Translations under genes and position numbers: made by a program
Notes under the pieces: model-generated
Database searches by the model: none
Seen by the model: the letters and a program-made list of their open reading frames with translations, nothing else
Told to the model about the DNA's origin: nothing
Shown: piece by piece, positions 1 through 7,495 of the stretch
Layout: each line of letters begins with the position of its first letter
Position numbering within the stretch: the first letter of the stretch is position 1
DNA from: Microdochium bolleyi
Lineage: Eukaryota; Ascomycota; Sordariomycetes; Xylariales; Microdochiaceae
Reading direction: 5' to 3'
Length of the DNA stretch: 18,031 nt
Assembly (NCBI GenBank): GCA_001566295.1
Contig: KQ964321.1
Location: forward strand, 1 to 18,031

Positions 1-168
1 GCGGTCTCCCTCGCCATAGAGCATGGCTAAACTGATGTCAAAGATGCCGAGTAGCGAGTATGCTCGATCCTCCGTTCTTTCGGTCATTCTGTTGGAGGCC
101 CAAAACATACGTCTACCAATTCTTTGTATCTGTTGTGAACCCATGAAGCTTCCGGTGCTGATGATGCA
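1..168 (-). pseudogene. HET-domain (heterokaryon incompatibility) protein fragment, runs off left edge
   Basis: On the minus strand an open frame reads from about position 168 down to 1 and continues off the window. It contains the diagnostic second half of a fungal HET domain: a MFWASNR block, TEDRAYSLLGIFD, then LAMLYGEGDR. In the family these correspond to the conserved 'MSWAS.R.T.R.EDxAYxLLGxFD.nMPLLYGEG' signature that ends the domain. HET proteins act in the cytoplasm in self/non-self recognition and trigger cell death when incompatible hyphae fuse. A TAA at 169-171 closes the frame upstream. I could not find the HET N-terminal blocks (AILSHTW-type, WIDxxCI-type) in the next 600 bases, so the fragment is either 5'-truncated or joined to a distant exon. 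The family assignment is strong. Calling it a pseudogene is an inference, because the 3' part lies outside the window. Confidence 0.72.
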
Positions 169-180
169 TTACGATCCTAT

Positions 181-870
181 GCATGTGATGGCCGAGATCG
201 CAGATCGAAGCTCTCAAGCATCACCAATTCTGCCCGAGTGTCGGTCGAAGAATTTGTGAAATTGAGATCTGCTGGCCACGGGACATTGACTGGTGCCGCA
301 TGTCGTTGTACATATTGTACTCTTCAAAATTTGTCCATTGTGATATTGCCTTAACAAGGTGCAGTCGGAAGAGAAGGCAGTACCATCTACGCCAAGGTCA
401 TTCTCAGCATCTCTTGACCGGAACTAGCCGCTTCGTATTTCTTCCTTTGTTGAACTTGTGGGGAAGAAGAGAAGCGAATCAGCACCACCATCAGGTGAAC
501 AAGAGCTTCGGGGCCGACTTCCATATAAATAGGGTGCCAAGCCACGTTAGGGCAAACCAGGGACACACGTGCGTGGAGACGTATTCAGCGCATTCCATTT
601 ATAAGTAGGTGCTTGAGGCTGAGCGGCTGACAACAGGGTACTTCATTCGTCGCTGCCGAATTATGGCTGCCACATTCGACCCTCGCCTCACGTCTGACGA
701 TATCTCAGCTACCTCCAGAGTCGGGAACGGATGTTAGGATCTGTCAATGATCACAGCGACCCTTTTGGTTTTGGTTACTGAGGTTTTGGCAAGAGCCTGG
801 GGTAGAGTCGCTGAGCATCGCGCAATCATAAAACTGTGCGCGAGGCTCTCCGCATTGTTGTAACATCTAA
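181..870. other. Gene-less stretch, no recognisable product
   Basis: This stretch separates the HET fragment from the SnoaL-like ORF. Short frames on both strands (for example plus 300-608 and minus 734-955) show no family signature, and neither continues the HET domain upstream. I see no RNA gene or clear repeat here. Confidence 0.4.
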
Positions 871-957
871 CGCAACACAGCCAAACATACTTCCAATGCG
901 CACACATATTACAAGCATCTTCCTCAACTTCCTTTTCGTCCTTATTCACCTTCAAGC

Positions 958-1515
958 AAGATATCCTTCTATTTTAGTGCATTGGCTGTTCTTGCCGTGG
1001 TCGCAACCGCGAGTCCACTCCCTAGCACGTCGACAACTACAGTTCCCATTCCCTCCCTTCAGGCATGCCCACCCACTTTCCTCCGCAAAGAAGGTGCCCT
1101 ATCTCTCCGAGTTGTTGCCAGGACCTTCGCAGAAATATCCACCGCACCCTTCTCCGACGCAAGGGCCGCCTCCGACATTGAGCAAATCCGCCAGACGATC
1201 GCGTGTTACCCCCTTGCTGTTGACAGCCACGACTTTGACGTCCTCGATACCGTCTTCACCCCGGGCGTGAGCGCAAATTATTCCGTCGGAGACATGCACG
1301 ATGTGGAAGAAGTCAAGGAACAGATCGCGGCTACGGTGACCGTCTTCACGCACGCGCAGCACCACACGGGGACTTCGCTATGCCGTGGCCAGGGAGTCGA
1401 GGTCGCGGCGATCAGCGCGACTTATGCAGCTGGAGTGGGTGGAGGGCGTGAGGGAAGAGGATACATCGTGGAAAAAGTTTATAGTGTGACAGTTGTTCGT
1501 CCCATGCCACACTGA
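958..1515 (+). CDS. SnoaL-like / NTF2-fold protein with apparent secretion signal; start unresolved, possibly decayed
   Basis: One frame is open from 871 to the TGA at 1513-1515. From about 958 it begins K-I-S-F-Y-F, then a hydrophobic run ending ATASPLPS, which looks like a cleavable signal peptide. After it comes a SnoaL-like (NTF2-fold) domain, starting around the DIEQIRQTIACY motif near 1177, with the typical 'alx..D.dxLdxvFTPgvsanYS' block and the 'THAQHHTGTSL' core strand. Such proteins are small enzymes or binding proteins of about 130-150 residues (cyclases, dehydratases, unknown). Two oddities suggest decay. No ATG occurs in frame between the upstream stop (868-870) and the signal-like segment. 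The domain also stops at VYSVTVVRPMPH, just before the last beta-strand, where the family usually has a 'GWRI' motif. A spliced first exon with the ATG is an alternative. The fold assignment is moderate; no substrate can be inferred. Confidence 0.5.
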   Translation, partial: KISFYFSALAVLAVVATASPLPSTSTTTVPIPSLQACPPTFLRKEGALSLRVVARTFAEISTAPFSDARAASDIEQIRQTIACYPLAVDSHDFDVLDTVFTPGVSANYSVGDMHDVEEVKEQIAATVTVFTHAQHHTGTSLCRGQGVEVAAISATYAAGVGGGREGRGYIVEKVYSVTVVRPMPH

Positions 1516-2314
1516 AAGTCCCTTTGCCCCGCCTCTCGATTAGGCTAGTCCTAGCTCAGCCCCAACCCTGAACGGATAAGCATGCTCCACCCCCTCACCC
1601 CCCACCCCAGCATGGACCGAGGACATCTGAGCGTCCGGAAGTCCTCCCCGCTCAGACACAGTCGCGATGCGTGGGCTACCTTGTGGTCTTCTCAGTCTCA
1701 TGTCTCATGTCTCATATGATCTACGATTTCCGCTCTCTCACCTTCTCCGTCGTTCTCGCCATCGCCTCATCCCGTCACAATGGAACCACATCGCTTGACC
1801 AGGTCTTCCTCAGATCCTGATCTCTCTCGGGCAGACTCGACCTCAACCATCTCGCGACGCCGCCCGGGCACAGTCCCGAACCCCCATCACCCCCAGCAGC
1901 AGCTGCCCTTCTGTGTGGTAATGCCAGCAGCCACCGCAAGCCGCCATCTCGATGGCCACAGGCGTGTTGAGCCCGTCGATGTCTCATATCATCCACACGC
2001 AATGCCCCGTCTCACCAGCGCCGCGAGAGTCGCACCAGCAATTCGTAATCACTTCTCGACTCTCGTCCCTGGCCAGACCTCCGCCAACGCCACCCTTTTC
2101 CCACTTGTTTCTCTGTCCGCCTTGCCTTGCCTCTCTCTCTCCCCCTTGACCCCCTTCGGATCCCCTCTGGTCTCTGCTCCTCCGTGGCATTGCAACTCGG
2201 CCGCACTAAGCACTAGCCAACCCCGTCCCCCAGCTGTCCGCCCGCCCATCCTCCCACGCCTCTCCTGCAGCGTCGCAAGCCTCAAGGCCGGCCAGCCACG
2301 ACCTCACTCTACCC
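1516..2314. promoter_or_regulatory. Intergenic region and presumed promoter/5' leader of the first Zn2Cys6 gene
   Basis: About 0.8 kb lies between the SnoaL-like stop and the ATG at 2315. It contains C-rich runs near 1588-1612, a 7-bp tandem repeat at 1695-1715, and a long pyrimidine-rich stretch on the plus strand at about 2085-2300, as often seen ahead of filamentous-fungal genes. The frames 1780-2430 (plus) and the overlapping minus-strand frames have biased composition but no family signature, so I treat them as fortuitous. I cannot place a TATA box or a specific operator. Confidence 0.4.
1695..1715. repeat. Three tandem copies of a 7-bp unit (GTCTCAT)
   Basis: The unit GTCTCAT occurs three times head-to-tail, directly followed by ATG and a diverged continuation. 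It lies in the non-coding region upstream of the first Zn2Cys6 gene. It is a simple short tandem repeat and no function can be read from it. Confidence 0.85.
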
Positions 2315-3111
2315 ATGAGTGGTGCCAACCTTCGGCCATTGCTGCCGGCTCCCCGAGAGTCCGGCAGTACCACCACCGACGCCTCCGCCGAGTCCGCCGC
2401 AAGCCGCCGCCAGAACTCGGGCGCCTGTGACCGCTGCCGCAGCCACAAGAGTCGTGTAAGCCTCATCTTCTTCCTTCCACTCTGCCCTCCTGCCTGTCCC
2501 TCATTGACCATGGCCGCTCCCCTCCAAAGTGCGACCGGAGCCGACCAAAGTGCAGCCACTGTGCCAAGCGCCAGGTCCATTGCTTCTACAGCGCCGATAT
2601 CAAGAAGCAGTCCTTCGAGGTCCTTAAGCGCCAGGGCGAGCTCCTCCACATGATGCGCACCGCACCCGAGGGCGAGGCTCTCGACATCCTCTTCCGCCTG
2701 CGGGCTTCAGGTGATGCCCAGTCCGTCCTTGAGTCCTTCCGCAGCAGTATGGGCCGCCAGTATCAGCCTTCTGCCATCCAGGCCGTCCGTGCCGTCTCCC
2801 CACAGACCCTTTCGGTGCTCGAGTTCAAGATGTCGACACGCCAGACGGTGCCATACCCAGCAAGCATCCATGCGCAGCAGGACGGATCGCAACCCGCGAC
2901 ATCAGCTCGAGGCAGCCTTGGCACTCGGCGATGCAAAATACTCGAGGCTCGTCACAGTACAATTCGGGCCGAAGAAGGAGCAGGCCGTCGGGATAGAGAG
3001 GTCAAGCAGCCATTAAGAGTGGATTTGTGGTTCCCGACTGTCATTACCCGTACTTCAGGTGGTGAGAAAGCCCTGTGTATGGCTAGCGGACGTTATGTAT
3101 ATTATGGATGA
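2315..3111 (+). CDS. Zn(II)2Cys6 transcription factor, C-terminally truncated
   Basis: Exon 1 is 2315-2455 and exon 2 is 2530-3111, split by a 74-base intron (GTAAGC donor at 2456, TTGAC branch-like site, AAG acceptor at 2529) that joins in phase 0. The intron falls inside the zinc cluster, a common position in this family. The spliced cluster is complete: CDRC, then RSHKSR, then C-X6-C-X2-C-X6-C, matching C-X2-C-X6-C-X5..12-C-X2-C-X6-C. Next come a basic linker and a helix (KKQSFEVLKRQGELLHM) that probably forms the dimerising coiled coil. A region follows in which LRASGDAQSVLES and LEFKMSTRQTVPYP resemble the segment that normally leads into the fungal regulatory (fungal_trans) domain. The reading then turns into composition-biased sequence and stops, giving about 240 residues where 500-800 is usual. 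It would be a nuclear DNA-binding protein without the effector region. It could be a short regulator, but 3' truncation by rearrangement is more likely. Confidence 0.72.
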
Positions 3112-3900
3112 TGCATTTTCGTTCGTGTAGCGACCATTCTTGAATCTGAGGAATGTGTCTGGCTGACCAATGCGTCAAGGCAGAACGTATTCAAGATTTG
3201 TAACATGCTCAGGACCCCCAGGCTCATCACTTACTACAGGAAGGTGGAACTTATGTCTTGTACAGACGCAAGACATGTGTTCTGCCAAAAACCAAGACCG
3301 CGCTTTAGTAAGGGGTCAATAATTTCAGCAAAATGGTTATGATGGACACAGAAACTCTGCAAGTGAGCCCGGAATTTTCGGTCCAACCGCACGTTCTCCA
3401 TCATTGTGAACAGCAACTTCCCTTGAGGCTAGCCAATCTCTTCTAATAGTCTACTATAGTGTTGGTCTAACGCTCCTCAAGGTCACGACGACGAGAGCCG
3501 CAGGGCGCTGGTGAATGAGAGTTAGAAGCGAGAGCCGGCAAGGCATTTCGCATTCTCGGAGTACCATGAGACTGGGACGTCGAGAACTTCAGTCTTCCCT
3601 GCGGAAGGAGGAGTTTCGGCCGAGATGGACGGTTCGGCCGGCCCTATATTCCGGTCCTTGGCAGACAAGGTTGGTGGCTGTTCGAGAGTAGGCACGGTGG
3701 CCTTCCAGCGCGTCCCACCTGCGTCGCAAACAGGCGGGAAGTAGACATTCCCTCTCCCGCCTTCGTCGGCGGCTACTCAGCCATCACGGTCAAGCCGGCA
3801 GCTACGTCTCAATCTTGACGGCGACTTCCACAGCATCACCACAATATACTCTCCTCCGTCTGAGGATCATAAGCTAGAGTAAATAGAAACACACAGAGTA
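3112..3900. other. Gene-less stretch between the Zn2Cys6 gene and the NLR remnant
   Basis: No frame with a recognisable domain is present on either strand. A 60-codon minus-strand frame at 3234-3416 has no family signature. The first 370 bases are more AT-rich than the flanks, as expected for a 3' flank. The sequence from about 3480 onward is GC-richer and could hold an unrecognised first exon of the NLR remnant, but I cannot support one. Confidence 0.4.
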
Positions 3901-3903
3901 CCA

Positions 3904-4408
3904 GGACAAGCGAGTCAACCAAAATATAGCATCCGCGCCATATCTGGATTTGGCCGCCACGCCTTCGAATCTTTCATGCAGAGAGGCGGAGAGCAAAAAT
4001 GGCTACGAGATGCTGTCCCCTACGACCTCACTTTCGGGCAACAACCGTCCTAATGCACAGGTCATGACTTACGGCTACAACTCCAGTATCCTCCAGAGCA
4101 ATAGCATGCAGAACTTGGAAGACCTCGCAGCGTCTTTCCACTCGAGCCTCCTAACGCTAGCGGGCACATACATCAAGCCGATCCTCATCAGAACGCATAG
4201 CTTAGGTAACCTAATTATCAAGCAGGAATAGGCTACGATCCGAGTGAGCGTGCCTCTCCGCATTTGCTAACGTTCACAGGCCCTGATATCGCTGTCAAGC
4301 TCAGAGAGCAGAGACGACCAGCTTTTGCTCGGGGCGGTGTACGGGGTCGTCTTCTTTGGCGTGCCACACGATGGCATGGACATCAGCCCGCTCATCCCCA
4401 TGCCGCAG
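3904..4408 (+). pseudogene. Remnant of the esterase-like (alpha/beta-hydrolase) N-terminal domain of a fungal NLR/STAND protein
   Basis: Three pieces line up in order with this N-terminal domain. (a) Near 3919-4035, frame 1 reads KYSIRAISGFGRHAFESF and EQKWLRDAVPYDL; the family has 'YSIVAIHGLGGHAF' and 'WLRDxLPxxL'. (b) From about 4036 to 4225, frame 2 reads AQVMTYGYNSS, NLEDLAASFHSSLL and the nucleophile region THSLGN (family GHSLGG). (c) After a 54-base intron (4226-4279; CTAAC branch site, CACAG acceptor), exon 4280-4408 reads ALISLSSS, VYGVVFFGVPHDGMDIS. Lesions: pieces a and b are one base out of frame near 4030-4036, and the expected donor at 4226 reads GAATAG instead of GT, putting a TAG at 4229-4231. 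Similarity stops at IPMP (4408), well before the NACHT/NB-ARC part, so effector and sensor regions are gone. In intact genes this domain precedes a nucleotide-binding switch used in non-self recognition. Confidence 0.75.
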
Positions 4409-5522
4409 TTTAAAAGTCACCGTCACGGGCGTCTCGGGCCCCCTGCTCCCAAGGTTCGTCGTCTTCTCTGCACCCAAACGGGTAGCGGTAGCGGAAACCC
4501 CACATGTAGACGCGGACGCCTTAAGCCCAGCCCTAAAAGAGAGGGGTGGCGCTTGGCATGGCACGCGTGCGAAAGGGTGGATGGGCGCCCGGAGGGGGAA
4601 AGTTGGTAGCATATCAGCAGCAGTACAGGATAAGACCCATATGGAGCCAGAAGAAGAGAGACCCTGACTGGCGGGCGCCGGATGCGCAACCCCGGGCAGG
4701 GTTCAGCAGTGTGGCTGGTGCATAGCAAAACTCTGCCTGGTCAAAGTCGTCTTCATCATGATGTGATGGTGGTATCAAGGTTGGTATTGGGATAGACCCA
4801 AAACGAGGAAGAGCGGATTGGATATTGATTTCTGCCCATTGATGCAGTGGAGGGGCAGTTCGGCTGAAATGCCCATGTGGTACGCGAATCTATCAAGGCC
4901 TGGCCATAAAAAAGAAGTAAATGTGATATTGCTGTGCTTGCCGCACAGACTTTTGGATTCTAGCTGCACTCTCTTTGCATCTCATTACCGCGTGTCCCAA
5001 ACTCCTCATCCAACAGCTTTTACTTTCTTTCCTACGCAGAGACCGCTCGCCTGATAGTCAGTGAGATCTGCAGGACGCGGTCTCACGGTGCAATTTGGCG
5101 TTGATTTTCTCTCGGTTGCTTCTTCTTGCAGAATGATTGGTTCATCAACAAGGGCTGTTCTCTGCCTGACCTGGTCAAAGCGCATGATTTCAGCTATCCC
5201 GTCAGACTCATGATCCCATATCTCAGCTTGTATATAGGTCGCATCATACCCTTGTCTTAGCGACCATGTAGTGGGAGTAAGTCAAGTAGATTCAAGACAA
5301 GGCAGAGCTGTGCAAGGTGAAAATCCGTGTCAAAGTTTATCGGGCATAATATGAGATGTCCGGAGCGCGTGAAAGCAAGACCTGCTGCAATACGTCCAGC
5401 TGTGCGAAAAAGCAAAATCGGCTCGATCATGGCATCAGGGTTGCGGGGTACGATGATTCAGCCACGCCAGGGGTGATGTGTACAGGATAGTATCTGGGTC
5501 ACACGCAACTAATGCAGCTAGT
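4409..5522. other. Stretch without a confident gene
   Basis: Immediately after the NLR remnant, the plus frame from 4409 to 4667 keeps GC-rich third positions and reads FKVTVTGVSGPLLPRFVVF, not an NLR sequence. It may be a piece of another gene joined at this point, but I do not recognise it. A further open segment at 5132-5260 follows a good acceptor (see its own entry). The remaining frames (plus 4818-5054, minus 4775-4969) have no recognisable features. Confidence 0.35.
5132..5260 (+). other. Possible orphan terminal exon (42 codons), unrecognised
   Basis: A strong pyrimidine tract ends in TTGCAG at 5131. The next 42 codons read NDWFINKGCSLPDLVKAHDF and continue through PYLSLYIGRI to a TAG at 5258-5260. 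There is no ATG in this frame. The balanced amino-acid composition and the splice-like boundary suggest the last exon of something, but I cannot identify a family or a partner exon upstream. It could be chance. Confidence 0.2.
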
Positions 5523-5631
5523 TACCCGTGCCATGCCCCACTTTAGCCAGCGCGTCAAAGGATGCCCCACCTACACCTCTAGGTGGTGCGCCGTTTCCCA
5601 CGTGCTGCTAAAGTGGGGCGCGGCACAGGTA
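5523..5631. mobile_element. Foldback MITE-like element with TA flanks
   Basis: The two halves of this roughly 105-bp sequence are inverted copies of each other almost to the centre. The left arm (from 5525) begins CCCGTGCCATGCCCCACTTT, and the reverse complement of the right arm (ending 5629) begins CCTGTGCCGCGCCCCACTTT. Pairing continues with small mismatches through AGC.CGT blocks to a central hairpin CCACCT..AGGTGG around an 8-base loop. The dinucleotide TA sits directly outside both ends (5523-5524 and 5630-5631), as expected for a Tc1/mariner-type target duplication. No transposase is encoded, so it would be a non-autonomous element. The palindrome is seen directly. Element class and TA duplication are inferences, since one copy cannot prove transposition. 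Confidence 0.6.
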
Positions 5632-6602
5632 GTGTCTCGGACTTTTCCTCAGCCCTACATGCAGAAGACTTTGCCTGATCAGAAAACAGGGACTGCCCAA
5701 CCAATGTCTCACAACTGTGAACATGGAAGGAAGCTTGGCGTGTCATTCCTTCGAACCGCCCTACAGGCATCTCTGGAGGTGGAACACCAAACTCCGCTCA
5801 GGTCACAGAGCTTACTCATACAAGCTGGACTCGAGGATCGTGCACTTTGAATGAGTGGAGACGCTGTCCGAGGGATCCATGAATCCAATGGTGTGGTGAT
5901 TCCCGGCGCTCTTGCATCTTACAATGGGGACAGCTCTTGGTGAACGCTTATCTGGTGATTGAGACATCCCTTGCGAGGACGGTCTTGTGGGCATCGTTGA
6001 TATCAATCCACAGGTCACTGGTATGCACGTGGTCACTAGCGTCTGACAAGGCATACATAAAAGAAGCCTTATCAATTGGCCTCATTTTTGTTGGCCATCG
6101 TACGAGGTTTTGGTGGCGCAAGAAGTAGGGCTTTGCATCATTGGGATTGTAACCGCCAGGGGACGTACTACAGATATTATGCAGGTGGCATGCATGGGGC
6201 AGTACTGTCACGATCCAGTCTCTGGTGTCGGCCAGAGCCCTGGGCTTCGGGGTTGCTGTCCTGGAAGTAGGTAAAGCTGTCGCAATATCACAACTGTCGA
6301 ATATCGTTCGTCTCTTGGGGTTGCCGTGTCTCTTGAAAGAGATACCACTCTCGTCAATTGAGTGACTGGTTCAAGTGATGTGTGAGAATGATACTTAGAT
6401 TGATCGCTGAAGTACAAAGGTAAGGACTGTCTGTCTAGGAGATCCTCCATACTATATACCCCTTTGTCCTTCATCGTGACGGACCTTGTGCGGTGCCATC
6501 GTGTCGTGGTGCGGTGCCGCTCCCTGAGTCTTGGCACCGCTCCATGGCTCCTGCTGAGTCATCTGGCTCCTTACATAATGAGGTGTGTTGCCTTCCGCAT
6601 GA
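5632..6602. other. Gene-less stretch between the foldback element and the PAC1 fragment
   Basis: Frames here are short and none carries a recognisable domain. The longest on the minus strand (5948-6211, 87 codons, with a TAA just downstream in the same frame) contains SDLWIDINDAHK but matches nothing I can name. The region is less GC-rich than the kinase and transcription-factor exons. A short stem-loop lies at 6511-6540. Confidence 0.35.
6511..6540. repeat. Short inverted repeat (GCGGTGCC / GGCACCGC) with an extra direct copy upstream
   Basis: GCGGTGCC at 6511-6518 pairs with GGCACCGC at 6533-6540 across a 14-base loop. A further direct copy of GCGGTGCC is at 6490-6497. It lies about 60 bases upstream of the recognisable start of the PAC1 fragment. 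It could be a chance hairpin or part of an old repeat; no terminator-like T run follows. Confidence 0.5.
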
Positions 6603-7085
6603 TCTGCCCTTGTCCCTGGTGCCCCGGGCTCAGGAACCCTTCTCGCTTTAGTGAGCCGAGACAAAACAGTACGGATTTGGGACGTTTCAACCGGTTACTG
6701 TGTAAAGACACTACGGGGTCATACCGAATGGGTTCGCGATGTGTGCCCGTCGCCGGACGGCCGCTTCCTCCTCTCAGCTGGAGATGATCAGGAGGGGCGA
6801 CTCTGGGATATCAGCGCTACGAACCCCGAGGTGAAGCTAATGCTGGTTGGCCACCAGCATTTTGTCACATGTTGTACGCTCGCGCCTGCCAGTGCCTACG
6901 CTTCTCTAGCTGCCCTCGCCGGACTAAAGAAAACCCCACTAGCGACAAATACAGCGGAGTTCATGGCAACAGGTAGTCGCGATAGGCTATTCGGCTATGA
7001 GATGCTAGAGGAAACTGCATCAAGACACTTCTCGGGCATGATAACTGGGTTCGCGCTCTTGTCTTCCACCCCGGCGGCAAGTACG
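6603..7085 (+). pseudogene. PAC1: PAC1/LIS1 (nuclear distribution, WD40) gene fragment
   Basis: PAC1/LIS1 is a cytoplasmic WD40 protein that binds dynein and is needed for nuclear migration. From about 6603 the frame reads SAL, VPGAPGSG, LVSRDKTVRIWDV, YCVKTLRGHTEWVRDV, DGRFLLSAGDD, then the LIS1-specific insertion HFVTCCTLAP..YASLAALAGLKKTP and FMATGSRD. This covers roughly two to three of the seven blades. The N-terminal LisH/coiled coil, the first blades and the last blades are absent. Two lesions are visible. One base is missing near 6983-6985, shifting the frame. In the restored frame, the Trp of 'IRLWDARG' is TGA (6998-7000). Similarity resumes as CIKTLLGHDNWVRALVF, HPGGKY and ends at 7080-7085, at a GTACGT donor-like site. 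The 3' end abuts the convergent histidine kinase. It is clearly a dead fragment; a functional PAC1 must reside elsewhere. Confidence 0.9.
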
Positions 7086-7315
7086 TAGTAGGAGTAGTGG
7101 TGGAAGCAGCAGCGGCGCTGCAGCCACCTGCCGCTGCCAGGAAGGGGAATTCGCTGCCGGAGAAGATTTCGGGCGTGAGCGGTCTGTCAAGAAGCGATTT
7201 CGTCCGGGGCGACTGTGCAGACGGCGACGGCGGACCACCCAGCTCGGACAGCCGGGCCCTGCTAAACTTGCCGATAGCCTGCACCAGAGCGCTGGCGAGC
7301 TTGCGGGGTCCAATA

Positions 7316-7495
7316 CTAGATTGGGGGAAAGGCAGAGAAGTTAGCGCAAGTGTAGGCCGGACTGACGACGCCTGGGAACGGGACCACCCTCTACGGGGAG
7401 AAAAGTAAAAACCATGGGGGGCAGCTCTTCTTCTTTCTCTACAACGCAAGGGATGGGAAGGATAAAAATCTAAATAGAGAGATCTCCTTGCTTAC
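7316..7495 (-). other. Intron 2 of the histidine kinase
   Basis: On the minus strand the intron begins GTAAGC at 7495 and ends AATCTAG at 7316 (180 bases), with a textbook GCTAAC branch site about 26 bases before the acceptor. It joins codons in phase 2 so that SQP continues into IGPRKLA, a segment present between the ATPase and receiver domains of this kinase class. Without splicing, translation stops at the TAA at 7494-7492. Confidence 0.75.

Noticed and set aside
1780..2430. A 216-codon plus-strand frame upstream of the first Zn2Cys6 exon
   Set aside because: It is pyrimidine-driven Pro/Ser-rich sequence with no family match and overlaps the true exon 1 in another frame.
6603..7085. WD40 region as the sensor repeat of a HET-E-type NLR
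   Set aside because: The insertion reading TCCTLAP and AALAGLKKTP is specific to LIS1/PAC1 and not found in NLR WD40 repeats.
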